NCBI GenBank assembly: GCA_021927905.1
Contig: BLLK01000038.1
Location: forward strand, 248,001-312,000
Length of the DNA stretch: 64,000 bases
From: Chaetoceros tenuissimus
Taxonomy: Eukaryota; Bacillariophyta; Thalassiosirophyceae; Chaetocerotales; Chaetocerotaceae
Direction of reading: 5' to 3'
The notes under the pieces are model-generated. The model was not told the DNA's origin. It made no database searches and was given only the letters and a program-made list of their open reading frames with translations. The position numbers were made by a program, and so were the translations under genes. This document shows positions 48,699 through 60,332 of the stretch, in pieces; the first letter of the stretch is position 1; every line of letters starts with the position of its first letter.

Positions 48699-51415
48699 TT
48701 ATTCCTCAACATCCCACTTCCATTCGGTGATTTCTGGCATATCGACTCCAAACTCTGCAATGTATTTCTTATGCTTCGTCAATAAGGTGTTCATTTCCTG
48801 TCTGAGGTAAACTGCAGAGAATTTGATTTCTGGAGATAATTTCTCGAATAATTCGTGCTCAATCTTGTCACATACATCCATCACCAAGTGGAAACGATCC
48901 AAGTTGTTCATTACAGTCATATCAAACGCAGTAGAGATGGTTCCTTCTTCGTTGTAACCACTTACGTCAAAGTTTCTTCCATGTCTCTTGTAGATGAGCT
49001 TTTCGACTAAATGAGGTACTCCATGGAACGCAAAGATTACTGGCTTTTTGGTGGTAAAGATACTATCAAAGTGATTGTCCGATAACCCGTGAGGATGTTG
49101 AGACTGTGGTGCAAGCTTCATGAGGTTGACAACATTGACGAAGCGAATTTTAAGTCCTGGTAACCTCTTTCTCAAAATACTGGTTGCAGCTAGAGCTTCA
49201 AGAGTTGGTACATCTCCTGCACATGCCATGATGATGTCCGGCTCGCTTCCCTTATCATTACTCGCCCATTCCCATACTCCTACACCAGCAGCACAATGAT
49301 TTCTTGCTTCTTCCAAAGTTAGCCACTGTGGCGCAGGGTGCTTTCCACAAACCACAACATTCACCTTATGTTCACTTCGCAAACAATGATGGAAAACGGA
49401 GAGAAGACAGTTTGCATCTGGAGGAAGATATACACGGATGATATTCGGCTTCTTGGATACCACATGTCCTAGGAAACCAGGGTCTTGGTGGGTAAAGCCA
49501 TTATGGTCCTGTCTCCACACATGACTGGAAAGAAGCATATTGAGACTAGGAAGATTGTTTCTCCAACTAATGTCATCGCACATTTTCATCCACTTGGTAT
49601 GCTGATTAAACATGGAAGTAATGATATGAATGAAAGCCTCGTAAGAATTGATCAGGCCGTGACCACCTGTGAGAAGATAACCTTCCAACCATCCCTCACA
49701 TTGATGCTCACTAAGCATTTCCATTACCCTACCATCAGAAGATACACGATCATCTCCTTCTCGTACCTCGCCCAAAAATTGTTTGGTGGTAACATCAAAC
49801 ACAGCTCCAAGACGATTAGATTTTGTCTCATCAGGTCCAAAAATTCTGAAATTGCGAGCCTTTGCGTTGAGTTCTACAACACGCTTGAGAAAGTATCCAA
49901 GATGGGTAGCATCTGAAGCAAATACCTTTCCTCTCTTTGGATCTTCAATACCGAATTCTCCGTAATCTGGAAGAATCAGTGGCTTGTAATGGGGATTGGT
50001 GTATGGATTATTACCCATTCTCAAGTCCTTTGGAGGCACTAGAGCCTTTAGTTCTGGTAGCAACTTTCCTTCTTCATCAAACAGAGTATGTGGTTCATAA
50101 CTTAACAACCACTTTTCAAGAACTTCTAGATATTCTGGATGTTCTTTTGGAGACGCCATTGGCACTTGGTGACTGCGGTAAGATCCTTCGATTTGTAAAC
50201 CGTCGACTTGCTTTGGACCAGTCCATCCCTTTGGAGAACGAAGAATGATCATAGGCCAAATTGGTCTCTTGACAGTTTGGCTATCGCACATTGCTGCTTC
50301 TTCCTTGATTTCTTTAATTCTATCAGCACAATAATTCAATGCCTTTGCAAACGCTGGATGCATTAGTCCTGGGTCGCTACCTTCAACGATGATTGGTTCG
50401 TATCCATAACCAACGAAAAGGGATTTCAATTCATGCTCTGGAATACGATCGAGAAGAGTGGAGTTATCAATCTTGTACCCATTCAAATGAAGAATAGGCA
50501 ATACTACTCCATCTGTTTTTGGGTTGAGGAATTTATTTGCATGCCAACTAGTGGCCAACGGACCAGTCTCTGCTTCACCATCTCCTACAACACATGCAAC
50601 GACCAAATCTGGTTTATCAAGCACCGCACCATATGCATGTGAAAGGGAGTAACCAAGTTCTCCACCCTCGTGCATACTATTTAAAAAAAAATCATAATGA
50701 TTGTGAAATCAGCTACAAGTCTGACAAATAGGAGCAAATGGAGTAATTTGACGACTCACCTTCCTGGAGTTTCAGGTGCTACGTGACTTGGAATTCCTCC
50801 TGGAAATGAAAATTGCTTGAACAGCTTAGCCATTCCAGATTCATCTTCGGAAATATTTGGGTAATATTCAGAGTATGTTCCTTCAAGGTATACTTGAGCA
50901 ACAATTGCTGGTCCTCCATGTCCAGGCTATGGTTTCATATTATAACAGCATAAGATATGGTTTCATAGAGAAATTGAAAACACGTGAAGAATAAAGAAAT
51001 ACTTACACCACTAATGTAAATCATGTTCAATTTGCGCTCGCAAATTAATTTGTTAAGATGACAGTAAATAAAGTTCTGTCCTGGTGTAGTTCCGAAGTGT
51101 CCAAGTAGACGAGGTTTCACATCGGAAAGCTCGAGCTTTCTTCTGAGCAATGGATTCTTGTCCAATAGGTAAATCTATGTAAAAAGAGAAAAAGTGAGTT
51201 TTTGCAAATTCATATGAAGAATTCAAACTCTTGGAGTTTCTGCAAATCCATATTCATCTCAATCTTACCTGTCCAACACTCAAGTAATTGGATGCTTTCC
51301 AATATTTATCAAGGAGCTTGAACTCATCTGGGATAGGTACCGGTCCTTCGTTGCTCTTTGCCTTCTTCGCGACCTGAGAGCCAGAGTTCTTCATCTGATG
51401 TTTAGCTCTTGCCAT
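48699..51415 (-). CDS. xfp: Xylulose-5-phosphate/fructose-6-phosphate phosphoketolase
   Basis: Four exons on the minus strand: 51269-51415, 51007-51174, 50760-50926 and 48699-50676; introns of 94, 80 and 83 nt with GTAAG/GTGAG donors. The joined protein has 819 residues, the normal size. ATG 51415 (AACCATGGC) is preferred over an upstream in-frame ATG at 51505. Family marks: '[17 protein letters not shown]', 'ISGPGHGGPA', '[25 protein letters not shown]' (spanning the last junction), the thiamine-diphosphate motif '[17 protein letters not shown]' and 'HLNGYKI'. The enzyme splits xylulose-5-P or fructose-6-P with phosphate to acetyl-phosphate plus a sugar phosphate, giving a short way from pentoses to C2 units. 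No targeting signal is seen, so it is probably cytosolic. Confidence 0.93.
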
Positions 51416-52035
51416 GGTTCTGTTATTTGTTTTTGCTTTCTTACTTTTTGTAAAAATCGATGTTGTTTTGTTCTTTTTGTTTTTATGAGAAAGAGAAAGA
51501 ATCATTGGAATATTCACCCATCAGACTTGCAATGAATACTTTTCCAGAACCCGAACCCTATTACTGAATGGGAATGAGAAGCCTAGATGTGAATCTTCTA
51601 TATTTTCGGAGAATCTTTACCAAGATATCCCACTTATGAGAAATATAAAGTAGATTTGTAATTCAAATAACATTGTAATAGGGGTTCTGATTCCTTATAA
51701 CGAAACCGGAGAAATAGCATGATGACGCGCCAACAAGAGAAGAAGAGAAAATCATATTGCCATATAAATAGTGTAGCCATATAAGGATTAAAATCTCTTT
51801 TCTTTCCCCTCCCCTTCTTTCTAAAAGGTAGTACGGGCTGCCCTCGCAGGTTTGTTTTGCACCTACTAGCAGAAGGGATGATGGAGAATGGGGTGCAAAT
51901 ACTTTCACTTTACTTTCACTCATTCATTTGGCGGGCGTTGCCTCCAATCTTCAACCAACTGACCTTCGATATATTTACTTGACGACATCTAGGATTGTTT
52001 TATGCACATAGCAAACAAGAGCGGAAAACATTGAG
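51416..52035. other. Divergent promoter region phosphoketolase / AP-3 delta
   Basis: 620 bp between two starts. It holds an E2F-like TTTGGCGGG at 51927-51935 and a GCGCCAA at about 51727-51733. No gene is seen. Confidence 0.45.
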
Positions 52036-55000
52036 ATGGTGTACGGAGAAAAAACATTAACGGACCTGGTAAAGGGAATCCGTGCTTCCAAGCGCGACAC
52101 AGCTTTATATATTTCTTCCTGCATAGCGGAGATAAAGTCAGAAATAAACTCAACAAATCCTAATACAAAAGCTAATGCGCTGCAAAAGTTAACGTTTTTG
52201 CAAATGATGGGATACAACATGTCATGGGCTAGCTTTGCAACCATTGAAGTGATGAGCAGTCCACGGTTCGCACACAAACGCATTGGATACCTTGCTGCAA
52301 CTCAGGCGTTTACTCAAGATACAGACGTCATCCTATTAACAACTAATACACTTAAAAAAGAGTTGAGAGGAGCAGTAGGTCCTGGAATGAACGGTGTATA
52401 TGAAGCTGCATTGGCAATTAACTGCTTGAGTAATATTGTTACTGAAGATTTGGCGCGTGAATTATTGGGTGATATAACAAATCTTACCTCGCATCCCCAA
52501 CCGTATTTGAGAAAAAAAGCTATTCTTTGTTTATTAAAAATGTTTATGAAGTATCCTCAAGCATTGAGACTGACTTTTCCGAGGATACAAGAGTGTTTAT
52601 TGAAGGATACAAACTCCTCAGTCACGAGTTGTGCAGTAAATGTGATTACTGAATTGAGCGATGCGAATGCAAAGAATTATCTAGTTTTAGCCCCAGCCTT
52701 TTTTGGTTTATTGACGTCGAGTAGTAATAATTGGATGCTTATCAAAGTAGTCAAACTTTTGGGGACATTGGTACCTGAAGAACCTAGGTTGGCTCGAAAA
52801 TTATTGGAACCTTTAGCCGGAATAGTAAAGAGCACTCAAGCAAAGAGTTTGTTGTATGAAGCTGTCTACACCATTACTTTGTGCCTTCCATATTGTCGAA
52901 AAGCAGACGGATCTATGCCTGCTAGTGTTCCAAGTATAGTCGCACTGTCTGCAGAAACTCTAAAAAGTTTTGTTGAAGAAAAAGATCAGAATTTGAAATA
53001 TCTTGGTTTAGTGGGTTTCGGGTCGCTCATGATATCACATCCAAAGGTTCTAAGTGCTCCAGGTTATCGTCCTCTTATTTTACAATGTCTCAGTGATGAA
53101 GATGTTACAATCCGTACTAGAGCATTGGACCTATTAATTGGATTAACTACAAGGAAGAATGTTATGGATTTAGTAACCCAACTGCTTCATCACGTTGACA
53201 TGGCGAGTGGAGCATACAAAATAGATTTAGTTGAAAAGATTGTTGAAATATGTTCATCAGAAAAATATACTTTGGTAACCGATTTTGCGTGGTACATTGA
53301 CGTCCTCGTAATTTTGTCAAGGACGAAAGGTATTGGGGGTCATGGGAATACTAGAAATCTAGGACCCATGATAAGTCACCAAATCATGGATGTGACACTT
53401 CGTGTCCTTCCGGTGAGATCCTATGCTGTAAGGAGAATGATTGGTTTCATTCTAGATAGTGGACGAGTTAACGTAGGTAGTTCTTTTGGACTTGAATCAA
53501 ACACAAATATAATGCCGGAAATCCTACCTGTCGCTGCTTTCATTGTTGGTGAATATTCTTCTTTGATTGACGAAGCACTATCTATGGAAAATGAAAGTGA
53601 TGAAGATGAACTCTCTCGATATAATTCGTTGTCAAAAGGAACGTACCATGCATTGATTCAAGCAGAGACGGATCCCTCCAACATTGCTTCCACAGAAGAG
53701 CAAACTCAAAGTGTATACATTCAATCAGCAATAAAAATATTTGCATCGGCTTCAAACTCTATCGAATGCTCCGATTTAGAATTAGAGGCATGCGTTGTTA
53801 CTTTGATGAAACATTTGCAAGTGTTTGTTCAAAGCATGGACACTGAAGTACAAGAAAGAGCATCGGCAGCATTCAATCTTTTGATAACCATGGGTTTGAA
53901 CACAAATTCGAGTAGTCAGCCAATCATAGAAACACAAACTGAACAAATTGAACAAACTGGTGATTTACTCAGCCTTGGACCTACAAAAGAGTCAAATATG
54001 AATAAGGTTTCAATCGATGCTCCTACTTTGGCGAAAATATCTAGCTCCAATTTGTCTAAAGCAACTAGAACACGAAATGCATCCGAAACGTTAGGCTATC
54101 TTTTTGTCCCTGATCATATGAAACCAATCAGCGGTAAAGCTCAAAAGAAGAAGATCACGTCTGTATCTACGCATGTGAAAAGTATTTTGAACAATGATAA
54201 TTCTCTTGTTTTTGACAATTTATTTCAAGAGGCACATCAATCCAAGAGAAATTCAGATATGACAATTGAATCTGTATCCTTTAATCAGCAAATGCAATCT
54301 AGGCCAGTGAAGAAAAGAGAAGACGTGCACCAATTTCAAACCCCGACGCATCAAGTGGAAGATCCATTTTCCATGAACAACGACCTTACAAATGTTTCGA
54401 ACAATATGAACACTATGTCCTCTACAATATCAAATGATGCATCCACATCATTGAATATAAAAAAGCAAGACCCATTTTACCTTAACAGCCAAAGTAAAGT
54501 CGATAACGATGCCTTGGAAAGGGGGAATAGATTCGGTGCCATCCAGCTAATGGATAGTGATGATTCAGATGGTGTAACAAAGAAAAAGAAGAGAAAAAAG
54601 AAGAACAAGAAGAATGAGAAACTTCCATCGATTGATCTCGAATTTTTAGAAGGTGTTGGTAGCTCCAATGCTGCTCCATCTATGCAACAAGGTTTCATTG
54701 ATAGCGACGACGATGATGAACCTGGTTTGGCGATTGGTCGTAAGGACAATAAATCTTCATCGTCCAAATTTAATAATCTTGCTCAGATAGACCTTACTAC
54801 TCCACTCCGAGATGACGAGTTCATTCCAGAACCAAAACATCATGTTGTTGCAGATCGTTCAACTGCAAATATGGAAGAATCACAGGCAAAAGGAAAGAAA
54901 AAGAAGAAAGAAAAGAAGTCCAAATCAGCTAAGAAGAACAAAGATATCCAAAACAATATTGTGGCACCAAGCAATGATGTATCCAACAATGTTGGTAGTA

Positions 55001-55827
55001 GTGATTTACTGGATTTCGGGGGAATGGGGATTTCAGCTCCTTCTCAGCCAGCAATTCAACCACAAAATACCATTTCCAGTGCGTTTGAGGACTTATTGTC
55101 CTTGGATGCACCTCCTATACTTCCTTCTCAAACATCTGCACCAGCTCCTATCGGTAAAATGGAACAGACAAAAGATCACAAAGCAATTCGTTTTTGGCAA
55201 AAAGCAGCAACAAAATCAACTGATGCAAGAATGAATGATGTGCAGGTTCTTTTCAAACTTCATTCTCCAAAATCAAGTGGCGTCAAAATGAGTCTTCGAG
55301 TGTGTAATAACTCAACAGCTGCAGTATCACAATTTTCTTTGATTCTTCCAGGAGTCGATCCAATCAGTATCAGTCAGATCCAACCAAATGACCATATTGA
55401 CCTTGGAAAGGTTGGACCATTTGCACTGGAATCCCTCGATTTAAAAGGAAAAATATCTGCAGATGGATGTAATGCACACATCACCATGTCTATTCCACTC
55501 ATAATGAATCCAGTTCAGTTTGAGCAAGATCAAGTTGTTTCCATGTTGGATTCCCAAGAATGGGCATCATCGTCAGCAAAAATCGAGGCAAAGAATCAAC
55601 TGGATCTTGGTACAGTCAAGGCTTCTTTTGAACAATTTTTGTCTGCGCAGGAAGTTGGTTATAGTATGGATAATTCCAATTACATGCTCGCATCAATCAC
55701 AAAAGAAGGCACAGTAGTTCTGTTCCTAGTTAAAACTTCAAAGAAAGGATTCAAAATAGATGTCAAATCTACGGATAAGAAAGTTGCAAAGAATTTAGCT
55801 CATGTACTGAAAACGGTATTCATTTAA
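52036..55827 (+). CDS. AP3D1: AP-3 adaptor complex subunit delta
   Basis: An intronless 1,263-residue protein, ATG at 52036. The N terminus is the adaptin head: 'LVKGIRASKRDTALYISSC', 'LTFLQMMGYNMSWASF', 'KRIGYLAATQAF', 'TDVILLTTN', 'PYLRKKAI', 'APAFFGLLTSSSNNWMLIK' all follow the AP-3 delta pattern. HEAT-like helices go on to about residue 640. A long hinge comes next, with Lys-rich patches ('KKKKRKKKNKK' at about 850 and 'KKKKKEKKSKSAKK' at about 955) that are typical of delta. The last 200 residues are beta-rich, like an ear domain. AP-3 sorts membrane cargo from Golgi or endosomes to lysosome/vacuole-type organelles. Other AP-3 subunits are not here. Confidence 0.9.
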   Translation: MVYGEKTLTDLVKGIRASKRDTALYISSCIAEIKSEINSTNPNTKANALQKLTFLQMMGYNMSWASFATIEVMSSPRFAHKRIGYLAATQAFTQDTDVILLTTNTLKKELRGAVGPGMNGVYEAALAINCLSNIVTEDLARELLGDITNLTSHPQPYLRKKAILCLLKMFMKYPQALRLTFPRIQECLLKDTNSSVTSCAVNVITELSDANAKNYLVLAPAFFGLLTSSSNNWMLIKVVKLLGTLVPEEPRLARKLLEPLAGIVKSTQAKSLLYEAVYTITLCLPYCRKADGSMPASVPSIVALSAETLKSFVEEKDQNLKYLGLVGFGSLMISHPKVLSAPGYRPLILQCLSDEDVTIRTRALDLLIGLTTRKNVMDLVTQLLHHVDMASGAYKIDLVEKIVEICSSEKYTLVTDFAWYIDVLVILSRTKGIGGHGNTRNLGPMISHQIMDVTLRVLPVRSYAVRRMIGFILDSGRVNVGSSFGLESNTNIMPEILPVAAFIVGEYSSLIDEALSMENESDEDELSRYNSLSKGTYHALIQAETDPSNIASTEEQTQSVYIQSAIKIFASASNSIECSDLELEACVVTLMKHLQVFVQSMDTEVQERASAAFNLLITMGLNTNSSSQPIIETQTEQIEQTGDLLSLGPTKESNMNKVSIDAPTLAKISSSNLSKATRTRNASETLGYLFVPDHMKPISGKAQKKKITSVSTHVKSILNNDNSLVFDNLFQEAHQSKRNSDMTIESVSFNQQMQSRPVKKREDVHQFQTPTHQVEDPFSMNNDLTNVSNNMNTMSSTISNDASTSLNIKKQDPFYLNSQSKVDNDALERGNRFGAIQLMDSDDSDGVTKKKKRKKKNKKNEKLPSIDLEFLEGVGSSNAAPSMQQGFIDSDDDDEPGLAIGRKDNKSSSSKFNNLAQIDLTTPLRDDEFIPEPKHHVVADRSTANMEESQAKGKKKKKEKKSKSAKKNKDIQNNIVAPSNDVSNNVGSSDLLDFGGMGISAPSQPAIQPQNTISSAFEDLLSLDAPPILPSQTSAPAPIGKMEQTKDHKAIRFWQKAATKSTDARMNDVQVLFKLHSPKSSGVKMSLRVCNNSTAAVSQFSLILPGVDPISISQIQPNDHIDLGKVGPFALESLDLKGKISADGCNAHITMSIPLIMNPVQFEQDQVVSMLDSQEWASSSAKIEAKNQLDLGTVKASFEQFLSAQEVGYSMDNSNYMLASITKEGTVVLFLVKTSKKGFKIDVKSTDKKVAKNLAHVLKTVFI

Positions 55828-56152
55828 AAAATACATATGAATATCTAACATTACAACACGGAGTAAAATAATTCAAATAGATTTTTCACCTTTCACAGAC
55901 ACTGCATCCAAGTTTTTCCTAAGCACGAGTACATGGTTGGAGTAATAGTACGTACCTTACTCGAGAACGACGTCTTCCGACTTACGATACCATATCCATG
56001 TCTAAATTCTATGATTTTAATTTTTGACGCTCCTCAAATCAGGAAACGAGGAAACACTTCTTTCATGCAAACAGTGAAAAGGTCTATACTCGTACACTAC
56101 ACGAATAATTTTTAATATTAACTCAATACTTGTGATATATGTAGTTTTCAGA
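55828..56152. other. Intergenic region
   Basis: 325 bp. The last bases (TTTTCAG just before ATG 56153) look like a splice acceptor, so a 5' UTR exon of the MgtC-like gene may lie in or before this stretch. Confidence 0.4.
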
Positions 56153-57726
56153 ATGCAAGGGCAAGGCTCAGTGACCACTCAGGGATCGGCAAGTGCAGCG
56201 TCTGTAAAGATAAAGCCTCGCCACAAAATTCTCCCGTCGAAGCAAGCTCCTATCGAAGTAAGTTTCTCTGTTTCTTTTAAGTATCATGATTCTTGTAATA
56301 TTTGCTGGGGTGATGGCATAGTTGTCCAGTTGGTGTTTCGTAAAGTATCTAGCTCTTGACACTTACACATAAGTCTCATTTTTGGGATATGAATATGCAG
56401 AATCTACATATCTCTCTTTAACACAAATTTTGAACTGTACAGGAAAAAGCTGCCCCATACATATCCATAGCATTGGGGACAGTATTGACATTCATTGTTC
56501 TATTTGGGGAATATATTCTATTACCAAAGGATGAATCCAAATGGTGTAAATTGAGATCTGTAATGAATCAGAAAGAATATGAAAATCCAGATTATAACAA
56601 AGATTTGTGTCGACATGTCCAAACACCTTATTTACTATACATGACAGTTGACGAGTGTGATTACGCTCGTCGGATGCTTGTAAGCGTGATTTTCGGTGCC
56701 ATCATAGGATTGGAAAGGAGGGCTGCGGACAGACCTGCAGGTATAAGAACAATGTCTCTTGTTTCGTTGGGAAGCTGTTTTTTTACAATGTGTGGAATGA
56801 ATGCTTTCAAAACTTCGACTATGGGTTGGGATGCCGCTCGTGTATCCGCTGCAATACCGTCCGGAGTTGGTTTTCTTGGAGCTGGCTTGATTTGGAAGGG
56901 GACAGTCCCTGTTGGACCCGATGAAAGACATCAAGTTCATGGATTGGCTACTGCAGCTGGTGTCTGGTTATCTGCGGCTATTGGAGTTGGAGTAGGTGGA
57001 AGATTGTATATTCCTAGTGCTTATGCGGTTGTCCTCGTCATATTTCTGCTTAGGCTGGGACCTCACCTATTTTTTGAAGGAAATAGTGATGCTACGGAAA
57101 CATTCTGGAGTGAGGGGGATTGGGATACAGATGATGACAAAGAAGATGCTTACAGTGATTACGAATCAGATGATTATAATAATGATGGGGATGATGGTGA
57201 CCAAAAGAATGTTGTAACGCAAGATGAGTTTCAATATCTACTTGAACAGGAAGGAACTTCAGATGTTGACATGAGAGATGCATTTCTCCGAAATTATCGA
57301 ACGATGAATAGCCAGAGATCTATGCGATCCGTGCGCTCGATGAAATCTACAAAAGAGTCACAGTCAAATGATACAAAAGATTTGAAAGCAGAATTGAACA
57401 ACAACATGAGTTCGCATTCTTTACCAATGGAGAAGACTGCACATTTCAACGACGACAGTTCATACAATGGGATTGACGGCATGGGATTCTTTGAAATTGA
57501 AGGTATGAGACGAGTGTTCTCCCAGCCCAATCTCATAATAAGTGATACAAGGACATCTCCAAGCGAAGGAGATGGAAGAAGAAGTAGAATGAGGAAAGTG
57601 AAGTCAGAAGCGGAGTTCTTTGTGCCTTTGTCAGGTAAAAGATCAAAGTCGCGCGCTCGAAGACATCGTTCTAAAACACCTAGAAAAATCAGAAGGCCAA
57701 ATCAGGAACCTATATTTATTGATTAA
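56153..57726 (+). CDS. MgtC/SapB-family membrane protein
   Basis: Two exons, 56153-56257 and 56443-57726, with a 185-nt GTAAGT...CAG intron in phase 0; 462 residues. After a basic N terminus and a hydrophobic segment ('TVLTFIVLFGEYIL'), the MgtC domain runs from about residue 105 to 230: 'FGAIIGLERRAADRPAGIRTM', given here in part as the signature, 'SLVSLGSCFFT', 'GVGFLGAGLIWKG', 'VHGLATAAGVWLSAAIGVGVGG' and a last helix. The C-terminal half is acidic and then Lys/Arg/Ser-rich, presumably cytosolic. Bacterial MgtC proteins matter for growth at low magnesium and for inhibition of ATP synthase; eukaryotic members are of unknown role. It may be an old gene transfer from bacteria. Confidence 0.85.
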
Positions 57727-57827
57727 GAAAGATAACAAGTTCTTCTGTTTTTCCGTCATTTGATATGATTTTCAAGCACATTGCTTTTATCCTCGAAACT
57801 GGATATACGTTGAAAATAAAATATAAT

Positions 57828-58297
57828 TTACTCAATTCCGAGAAGCTCGACTTCAAAGGTCAAATCAGCATTTGGTGGGATGACACCACCAGCACCACTT
57901 GGTCCATATGCATAATCCGATGTGATGGAGAGTACGGCTTTTTCGCCAATCTCCATGTTCAAAAAGCCCTCATCCCATCCTTTGATTACTATTTTTTATT
58001 GACAGAAGATAGAAAATTAGAAGCAGTCAGTATGTGAATTCAAGTGAGGGTTACTACAGAAATATCAATGTCAATCCAAGCGCAACTTATTCAGTACTAA
58101 ATCATAACTGCAAAATAAAGTAATGGTACCTTACCTTGTCCCATACCGACCTGGAATTTGAAAGGACGACCTCTTTTGTGGCTTGAATCGAAAACACTTC
58201 CATTTTCTAGTGTTCCTGTGTAGTGAGCAACAACTGTGTCGCCGACCTTCGGCTTGGTTCCATTGCCTGGCGAAATCTGTCTCTTTGTTACTCCCAT
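57828..58297 (-). CDS. FKBP12: FKBP12-type peptidyl-prolyl isomerase
   Basis: Two exons on the minus strand: 58135-58297 and 57828-57988, with a 146-nt GTAAGG...TAG intron; 107 residues, the size of FKBP12. ATG 58297 is used; an upstream TTG is ignored. The fold is plain: '[22 protein letters not shown]', seen as 'HYTG' and 'FDSS', then '[10 protein letters not shown]' / 'VIKGWDEGF', '[18 protein letters not shown]', '[14 protein letters not shown]'. The residues that line the drug-binding pocket (Tyr, Asp, Val-Ile, Trp, Tyr) are present. Probably a cytosolic isomerase. Confidence 0.9.
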
Positions 58298-58668
58298 GAC
58301 CAATGAATTCTAAACTTTTTTAGTTAGGTTATTCCTCTATGGGATTATCAGATTGTAGGAGTTAGGGCTAACTGAAGTGTGAATGGTGATAAGTATCTTT
58401 TGAGAAGTGTGATAAGTGATTGGTGATTGCAGTGTCCTTGGTACGGTCATTCTTTTCTGTGTCAGCTCCGAGCTAAAGTAGGACTCCTCGAGAATGTATT
58501 AGTCCCGAATCGATTCATGTCCAAAAGTTATCATGTCCAAAAGTTATCGCCAATTTTGAAATTTCATGTTCAAATTACGTACTTATGTACACCCACACAA
58601 ACATATTGCATTCAACTCTTATCAAATAGAAGGTATATATTTACTTACCCCGCATTCTACAATCAATA
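58298..58668. other. Intergenic region with a 16-bp tandem repeat
   Basis: 371 bp. Two exact copies of CATGTCCAAAAGTTAT lie head to tail at 58516-58547. Nothing else is seen. Confidence 0.5.
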
Positions 58669-60102
58669 ATGAGAGCATTATTAATAATTACACAAATAAT
58701 AATATTACTGTCGTCTACGAAGGCACAGTCATTGTACAAACAAATCGGAGCAAACTTTGTTACATTGGACGAAGACAGGGATCATTCATCTTCAGTTGAT
58801 ATAAGTAACGATGGAAACTTTATCGCTATTGGGTCACCACATGCAGGAACTAGTGAACAAGGAGAGGTGAAAGTTTACAACTCTGTACTGGAATCAGATG
58901 GATCTGTCAGCTTTCAGCAAGTAGGCGACATTATTACTGGGAAGATCGAAGGTGCACATGTGGGTCTTTCAGTAGCTTTATCGGAAGATGCAAAAGTGCT
59001 AGTCATTGGTGATCTACTCGATGATATTGATCAAAAAGGAAGAGTTTCAATCTATACTTTGAGTGATTCCATCTGGAAATTGATTGGTGAATTTGAAGGC
59101 CAGAATGCTCGAGATTTCTTTGGCTTCAAAGTTGACATATCTACAGATGGTAAAACAGTTCTTGCGAGCGGTTTCAATTTTGTTCAAATATATCAATGTA
59201 CAGAAAACGAATGTATTTCTAGTAGTGATATGATATCTTTTCCAAACATGAGTATTCAAGATGCAAGGTTAGGAAATGAAGGGAAGACATTTGTAGTTGG
59301 TGCGTTCGACACTGATCAAGAGGCACCAGATGGAGAAATATTTGTCTACACATTTCAAAATGATGTATGGGTAAGATCGCAGGTGTCATTTGCTGGAAAT
59401 GCAAGAGATCGAGCTGGATTTTCTGTAGCTGTAATAGAAGAAGGAGATAATATTTCAGTAGCCTATGGGTCACCACGTTCAAATGGAATCGCCGATAATG
59501 GTGGGCAAGTGACAGTTGTTAAATCTGACGATGCTGCGCAAACATTTGAAGAGCCAAACATCATCAATGGAGAAAGAATAAATGGAGTGTTGGGACTGAC
59601 ACTTGACATTTCTATGAATGGTGATGTACTGATTGCAACCTCCCTTGCTGAGAATGGAGCAAGTCAGTATAATGTTTTTGAAAGGCAAATGGATACTGGT
59701 TCTTTGGAATTAATTGAAACCTTTCAACGTGAACGAGTTGACCAAGGAACAGTTCGCGCTCTTGGATCAAGACTTAATGCATCTGGACGAAGATTTATTA
59801 TATCTAGTCCGGATGTTGAAAATAGTAATAATATTGCAAGGGTCTTTGAGGATGGTAGATCTATGAAGCCATCTGTATCTCCGTCACCTTCGATATCTTT
59901 AAGTCCTTCATTTTTCAGCAAGTCCTCAAAGTCAAAGGGTAGCAAGGGGAAAGGTAAGGGAACAAAGGGGAAAGGTTCAAAGGCCTCAAAGTCAAAGGGT
60001 AGCAAGGGGAAAGGTAAAGGTGTCAAGTCTTTCAAGTCAAAGCAACCGTATAGCTCAAAAGGGAAAGGAAAGTATAGAAATTCCAATGATTATGATGAAT
60101 AA
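58669..60102 (+). CDS. Secreted beta-propeller-like protein with Lys/Ser/Gly-rich tail
   Basis: An intronless 477-residue protein, ATG at 58669. Residues 1-19 are a signal peptide ending 'STKAQ'. The body (20-390) is a string of propeller-like blades with 'VDISNDGNFIAIGSPHAG', 'VALSEDAKVLVIGD', 'VDISTDGKTVLASG', 'LDISMNGDVLIAT'. After 'SPSPSISLSPSFF' comes a tail of about 70 residues made of SKGSKGKGKG-type units, including a 60-bp tandem DNA repeat (59925-60044). Such Lys/Ser-rich tails resemble silaffin-like proteins and could carry polyamine or phosphate groups and bind silica; this is inference. The next gene downstream is a diverged relative. Confidence 0.75.
   Translation: MRALLIITQIIILLSSTKAQSLYKQIGANFVTLDEDRDHSSSVDISNDGNFIAIGSPHAGTSEQGEVKVYNSVLESDGSVSFQQVGDIITGKIEGAHVGLSVALSEDAKVLVIGDLLDDIDQKGRVSIYTLSDSIWKLIGEFEGQNARDFFGFKVDISTDGKTVLASGFNFVQIYQCTENECISSSDMISFPNMSIQDARLGNEGKTFVVGAFDTDQEAPDGEIFVYTFQNDVWVRSQVSFAGNARDRAGFSVAVIEEGDNISVAYGSPRSNGIADNGGQVTVVKSDDAAQTFEEPNIINGERINGVLGLTLDISMNGDVLIATSLAENGASQYNVFERQMDTGSLELIETFQRERVDQGTVRALGSRLNASGRRFIISSPDVENSNNIARVFEDGRSMKPSVSPSPSISLSPSFFSKSSKSKGSKGKGKGTKGKGSKASKSKGSKGKGKGVKSFKSKQPYSSKGKGKYRNSNDYDE
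59925..60044 (+). repeat. 60-bp tandem repeat within the Lys/Ser/Gly tail
   Basis: Two copies with a period of 60 bp, each containing CCTCAAAGTCAAAGGGTAGC and a GGGGAAAGGTAA run. It encodes the repeated SKSKGSKGKGKG unit. Confidence 0.7.
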
Positions 60103-60332
60103 GAATGAAACCATCAAAGATTTTTACTGAAATTTATGCAGCTGGCTAAAATAGATTGGTTTCAATGAGTCCCACTTTTCATGCTTCCCAAAAAAACATA
60201 CAGTCCCACTTTTCCACTCCTCATCCTCGCCAAAAAAATAATTAGCAAAGTTCTTCCCACCTTCCTGTTTTTTATCAATAACATACAAAAGTATTATAGC
60301 ATCGAAATTATTCAATAAATTATACATATACA

